Position numbers and translations under genes: made by a program. Shown here piece after piece: positions 58,806 through 64,000 of a stretch of 64,000 nucleotides of DNA. The notes beneath the pieces are model-generated. The model was not told the origin of the DNA, did no database searches, and was given only the letters and a program-made list of their open reading frames with translations. Position 1 is the first letter of the stretch. Each line of letters opens with the position of its first letter. Source of the stretch: Acorus gramineus (Eukaryota; Streptophyta; Magnoliopsida; Acorales; Acoraceae); NCBI GenBank assembly GCA_030737835.1, contig CM060849.1:24250855-24314854 (forward strand). The letters are read 5' to 3'.

Positions 58806-60339
58806 TGACTGAATTCAGACTCTCTTTTTATTAGCGCTAATTTAAGTTACACGTTATTTAATTTTTAATCTTTCTTATTGTTTTTATAAAATACAATTTG
58901 AACGGTTGAATCAATCGATTTCTTTGGATCATGTGGTCATTTTCAAAAACCTTTTTTTACTGTATATATATATAAAACAAGGGAAATTGTAGGATGATTA
59001 TGATATGTAGATTTTTTTTTCCTTTACTGATGGTTTCAATACCGAGACCGGACTTTTTATTTAGAGTAGTTGAACAGAGTTAAAATAAAACTTGTATTTA
59101 TTATGATATGTTCCACATAGGGTGAATCTATATAATTAATGAAAAAAGTGAAATTCAATTTTTATAGTTAAGGCCTTCTTATTCCTCAAAATAAAATTTT
59201 AGATACTTAATTTCAAGTGGATTGTTTTCCATTTTTAGTTTTTAGTTTTAGAATTCTATTTTTATGTATTAAATGTGAAAAAATAGATTTATAAAAATAT
59301 TTTTTTAAGGAAGCGGTAGACAGCCTTAGGGCCCATTTGATAACACGATTGCGGAGTGATTCTATTTTTTAATTAAATAAAAAACTCAAATGCATTATTA
59401 AACAAGTTTCAGGAAGTAGACTTAATTAAAAGGTTATTTACAGCTTTTAGTGTAAAAAAATTATTTTTTAAAAAGCACAGAAAATGCGCTTTACATGAAT
59501 CAAAGCCTATTTAAATCATTTCATTCAAAATCTTATTTTTCAAACATGTTTTTAAATAAACCTTTAAAGAAAACATTCAAATAAAAATGCAAAAGCACCC
59601 GGGCACAAAAATAGAAGAGGTTAGTTGAGAATGACTTTTATGAAAAACTGATTAAAAATGGTTTTTTTTTATCAAATCTTTTTTAAAAAAATTGATTTCA
59701 AATGAGACTTCGGTGTTATAAAAACTATTTTTAAAAGATTGATTTCAAATGAGACTTCGGTGTTACTGATGACTGATAGGGATTGAAGTACATGTGAGTA
59801 TGTGAACTGGCTCATTTAGTAAGTTATTTCATGAATTTGTCCCGTGTAGTCATAAGTCAAACAAAGGTACTGAAGAGTGTTAATTATCTATGGAGAGTAG
59901 TTAATTATTATTCTCTACTGATGAGAGGTTTGTCATCAATTCAATGCTTCCACAGTGCCACTAGGCACTAGGTCTCATTCATCGTTTGATAAGAAATAAC
60001 TAAAGATTCTTGCATTGTACTAATAGAGTGCTTATTCAATGACCCAAATTTTAACTAAGCTCATTTTTAATCAATGAAAATATGACATATCTTCTATAAA
60101 AAAGAAATGACATGTTATGATCATGAGTTGTGAGTTGTCCAAATTTTTTTTATCAAAATATGGGTTATCGAATCTTTTTCGTGCTGATATGATACTATAA
60201 TTAATTAATCAACTTTGTGTTATAAATTTATAACACACTTTATAGTATTATATTAAGTCTAAATTAATAAATAATTAAGTGATACATTGATAGCAAAAAG
60301 TTGAGTGCTCTCATTAGGAAGGTTTTTGGAGTCACCACA

Positions 60340-61191
60340 AGGGGTGCAACTTGGGAGGGTTGAACCCGACCCAACCCGGTTCATGGGCGGGTTTGGGTTG
60401 AGATTTTTCTCTGTTGGGTTCAACCCGACCCGAACCCGAACTAACCCGAACCCAATTCGGGTCGGGTTTGGGTTGGGGGGTCGGGTTACGCGGGCTCAAC
60501 CCGAACCCGAATTGATAAATGTTTTTTTTTATATTTTTGTTGAAAAACGATGAAGTTATGTTTAGCTTATTTAAAATTTGGGATTTTTAGTTTTAAGTCC
60601 CCGCAAACCATCATATTTAGTGATCGATCCCTCTCTTCTTCGTATTTAGGTTTTAATCCCCCGATTTAAAGGATAATTCATGGATAGGTCCCTCACAGGG
60701 ACTAAAAAGTAAATTAAATAATTTATGGATAGGTCCCTTTCAGGGACTAAAAAGGAACTATCATTTAAATCTGGGGACTAAAACCTAAATACGAAGAAGA
60801 GAGGGATCGATCACTAAATATGATGGTTTGTGGGGACTTAAAACTAAAAATCCCTTAAAATTTAGAATATGTATTCATAAACTATTTGGATTTTGTAAGT
60901 TTTTTTTTGTGGTGAATATACATTTAATTAATTAGAGTTTATTGTGTTGTTTATTAAATAATTTTTATGATCTTTTAAGTATTAAACCCGAACCCGACCC
61001 GAGCCCAACCCGAGCCCGAATTCAACCCGAACCCGAACTCGACCCGAACCCGCGGGTTGAGGTCGGGTTCGGGTTGAACCTTTCGGGTTGAGGCCGGGTT
61101 CGGGTTGAACCTTTCGGGTTGGACTCTGTGCAATGTGGATTAAAGTCGAACTCGACCCGAACCCGACCCAATCCGCCCGAGTTGCACCCCT
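60340..61191. mobile_element. Mutator-like element with GGGTTCGGGTT arms and 10-bp duplication
   Basis: An 852-bp insertion with ends AGGGGTGCAACTTGGG and, reversed, AGGGGTGCAACTCGGG. Subterminal arms are rich in AACCCGAACCCGACCC and its inverse; the middle is AT-rich. The target duplication AGTCACCACA is perfect (60330-60339, 61192-61201), and the empty site is kept at 63636-63645 in the sister unit. No transposase. A second MITE is nested inside. Confidence 0.93.
60580..60854. mobile_element. Mutator-like palindromic MITE, copy 2
   Basis: A 275-bp copy of the family at 31923-32196, with ends GGGATTTTTAGTTTTAAGTC in both directions and the internal ATGGATAGGTCCCTCACAGG stretch. Perfect 9-bp duplication TTAAAATTT (60571-60579, 60855-60863). 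It is nested in the element at 60340-61191. Confidence 0.93.
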
Positions 61192-61556
61192 AGTCACCAC
61201 AAATTATTGCTTCTATATGAGAGATTGAGAGTTAATTGGCACATCTCACACGTCTCTTTCACTTGCACCGCCAACTTTAAATTGTAAACAAATGTGTGGT
61301 GGTACATTAATTAATATGAGCAGTTGAATGAATGATTTCGTAGGTGTTAGCTTAGACTATGTGCAACCATTCAATGAAGTTATTCAAAAGTAAACATATT
61401 AAAATTTAAAATTATTTCGTGTCTCTATCATTCATTTTTAGGAGTAGTTTATTTTTGTTAACAAAATGTCCTTGTGCATCTCTAAAAACTTCCTTGTTTA
61501 TTCCCTACAATTGGAGAGAAATGAGCTATCTATGTATTGTAGGGAGCAATTTTTTT

Positions 61557-62573
61557 TTTTCTACTGTAAAAGTCATCCCATTTTTTTTCTATCAATATTT
61601 GAAATGATCAAATACCACATGTCATATCTACAAATAACCAAATGTTCAAACATCAATGGAATTAGAAACACATCCTAAAATTATCAAATATAAACTTGGA
61701 ATTATCACAAAAAATTATCAATCCCTAAACAAAAATTATCACAACTCTTCCAACTCTTCCAACTCCCAAACTTCCCAACCCCTCTTCCACGATGAACCCA
61801 ACCATTCACCCAAACTAATTCTTCCATTTCACAAACACAACCGAGCACATCATCTCCAAAGATAACAAAAAAGAGAGTAAAAACAATGTTTGTTTGAGAG
61901 AGGTGTTCCTGTAACAATGAAAGAGATCAAGCAAAAACATGAGTGAGAGGGATTTCTTTTAATAGGAAGAGAGATCAAACAAAAAACCTGTGTGTGAGAG
62001 AGATTTCTTGTAATAGGGAAAGAGAGATTCAACAAAAAAAAATAGAAATTTAGTGAGGGAGCCTCTTAGGGAGACTTTTGGCCTTTTTAAAAAAAAAAAA
62101 ATTTGACTCCCTCTTATAGAGAATAAATGATGTATGGAGGCTTTTTAGAGATGCTCTTAGTCCACAATTATTTGACATTGTAAACTTATCATCACAGATG
62201 GGGTTTATGCGGAATACCTCTTTGAGCCCTTCACATAATCACATAATCTTCTTCCTTTGATTACAAGCCCCTCAATCCTCCAATCTTTTTCTTCCTCAAT
62301 AAAGATAAGACTACAAGAGCCTTATTTGTTATATTCACCCTTCAAATTCAAAGGCTCTGAGATGGTAGCTTTAGAGAGATTGAATTCAGATCAAGATACA
62401 GAGAATGAGAGTTGATTCACTTGTCTTTTGGGAAAGACGCAAAGAGAGATTTAAAGTATCTCTCTGTGGTTACAAGTCTTTGCGGTTACTGTAACTGACA
62501 ATGGGGTGGTTTCGTAACCGCATCTCTCACTCGTTTCTCTCCTCTTTTTTTTTTTTTTTTACTGTAGACGGGA
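61557..62573. other. spacer between duplication units
   Basis: About 1.0 kb without a supported gene. The stretch around 62060-62157 ends with AGAGATGCTCTTAG, similar to a GAGCATCTC-type MITE end (as at 3267), but I found no matching left end. Confidence 0.4.
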
Positions 62574-64000
62574 TATTAAATGTGAAAAAATAGATTTATA
62601 AAAATATTTTTTTAAGGAAGCGGTAGACAGCCTTAGGGCCCATTTGATAACACGATTGCAGAGTGATTCTATTTTTTAATTAAATAAAAAACTCAAATGC
62701 ATTATTAAACAAGTTTCAGGAAGTAGACTTAATTAAAAGGTTATTTACAGCTTTTAGTGTAAAAAAATTATTTTTTAAAAAGCACAGAAAATGCGCTTTA
62801 CATGAATCAAAGCCCATTTAAATTATTTCATTTAAAATCTTATTTTTAAATAAACCTTTAATTTTTTTCAAAGAAAGAAAACATTCAAATAAAAATGCAA
62901 AAGCACCCGGGCACAAAAATAGAAGAGGTTAGTTGAGAATGACTTTTATGAAAAACTGATTAAAAATAGTTTTTTTTATCAAATCTTTTTTTAAAAAAAT
63001 TGATTTCAAATGAGACTTCGGTGTTATAAAAACTATTTTTAAAAGATTGATTTCAAATGAGACTTCGGTGTTACTGATGACTGATAGGGATTGAAGTACA
63101 TGTGAGTATGTGAACTGGCTCATTTAGTAAGTTATTTCATGAATTTGTCCCGTGTAGTCATAAGTCAAACAAAGGTACTGAAGAGTGTTAATTATCTATG
63201 GAGAGTAGTTAATTATTATTCTCTACTGATGAGAGGTTTGTCATCAATTCAATGCTTCCACAGTGCCACTAGGCACTAGGCCTCATTCATCGTTTGATAA
63301 GAAATAACTAAAGATTCTTGCATTGTCCTAATAGAGTGCTTCTTCAATGACCCAAATTTTAACTAAGCTCATTTTTAATCAATGAAAATATGACATATCT
63401 TCTATAAAAGAAATGACATGTTATGATCATGAGTTGTGAGTTGTCCAAATTTTTTTTATCAAAATATGGGTTATCGAATCTTTTTCGTGCTGATATGATA
63501 CTATAATTAATTAATCAACTTTGTGTTATAAATTTATAACACACTTTATAGTATTATATTAAGTCTAAATTAATAAATAATTAAGTGATACATTGATAGC
63601 AAAAAGTTGAGTGCTCTCATTAGGAAGGTTTTTGGAGTCACCACAAATTATTGCTTCTATATGAGAGATTGAGAGTTAATTGGCACATCTCACACGTCTC
63701 TTTCACTTGCACCGCCAACTTTAAATTGTAAACAAATGTGTGGTGGTACATTAATTAATATGAGCAGTTGAATGAATGATTTCGTAGGTGTTAGCTTAGA
63801 CTATGTGCAACCATTCAATGAAGTTATTCAAAAGTAAACATACTAAAATTTAAAATTATTTCGTGTCTCTATCATTCATTTTTAGGAGTAGTTTATTTTT
63901 GTTAACAAAATGTCCTTGTGCATCTCTAAAAACTTCCTTGTTTATTCCCTACAATTGGAGAGAAATGAGCTATCTATGTATTGTAGGGAGCAATTTTTTT
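62574..64000. repeat. large direct duplication, unit 2 (cut by window end)
   Basis: Matches 59267-61556 with few differences and lacks the 852-bp element: GGAGTCACCACAAATTATTG is continuous at about 63634-63653. It is incomplete because the window ends, so the full unit length is unknown. Confidence 0.92.

Larger units (their letters stand above)
59267..61556. repeat. large direct duplication, unit 1
   Basis: Nearly identical to the unit beginning at 62574 (offset 3307 bases up to 60339). It contains the 852-bp insertion at 60340-61191, absent from unit 2. No gene is recognised in the shared sequence. Start of similarity: TATTAAATGTGAAAAAATAG. Confidence 0.92.

Noticed and set aside
59267..64000. 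LTR retrotransposon, because two direct repeats flank about 1 kb
   Set aside because: The repeat borders show no TG...CA ends, no primer-binding site or polypurine tract was found, and no gag or pol is encoded; unit 2 also runs past the window, so the repeat length is unknown.

Overview
The window is nuclear DNA from a flowering plant. Genes have many short GT-AG introns, spacers are AT-rich, and small DNA transposons and SINE-like elements are frequent. Several exons (12.5-15.4 kb, 57-58.4 kb) are strikingly GC-rich against AT-rich flanks, and the EXO70 and PRR proteins read like their monocot relatives, so I infer a monocot, probably not a grass. The species is not determinable from the sequence alone.

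Layout. 0.5-5.1 kb: a small unknown gene and a tandem pair of small Ser-rich genes, both with a G-box and TATA box at the same spacing. 6.2-11.3 kb (minus): a complete seven-exon VPS60/CHMP5 ESCRT-III gene with a 0.3-kb tandem duplication in intron 1. 12.5-15.4 kb: a PPR gene and a GT4 glycosyltransferase gene, divergent, with start codons 142 bp apart. 16.4-16.8 kb: a RING-H2 (ATL-type) gene. 17.8-18.9 kb: a Mutator-like element with long terminal inverted repeats. 20.5-21.2 kb: a broken NFD4-like transporter gene. 25.3-31.3 kb (minus): a complete eight-exon pseudo-response regulator (circadian clock) gene, with a foldback element in intron 5, an evening element near the start and a 121-bp triplication upstream. 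39.5-50.8 kb: a complete twelve-exon EXO70A1 exocyst gene. 57.1-58.4 kb: a two-exon NDR1/HIN1-like (LEA_2) gene. 59.3-64.0 kb: a large direct duplication cut by the window edge, with nested transposons.

The genes are ordinary single-copy plant genes that do not form a pathway; two (VPS60, EXO70A1) serve membrane trafficking. For the multi-exon genes I placed exon boundaries by hand; reading phase closes across all exons, giving proteins of 235 (VPS60), 472 (GT4), 683 (PRR), 647 (EXO70A1) and 211 (NHL) residues.

The most distinctive signal is the transposon record. Several small elements have 9-10-bp target-site duplications typical of the Mutator superfamily. One family is present twice with perfect duplications. 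One insertion has its empty site preserved in the neighbouring duplicate, which gives a three-step relative history. I found no CRISPR array, rRNA or convincing tRNA, and no clearly new biochemical system.
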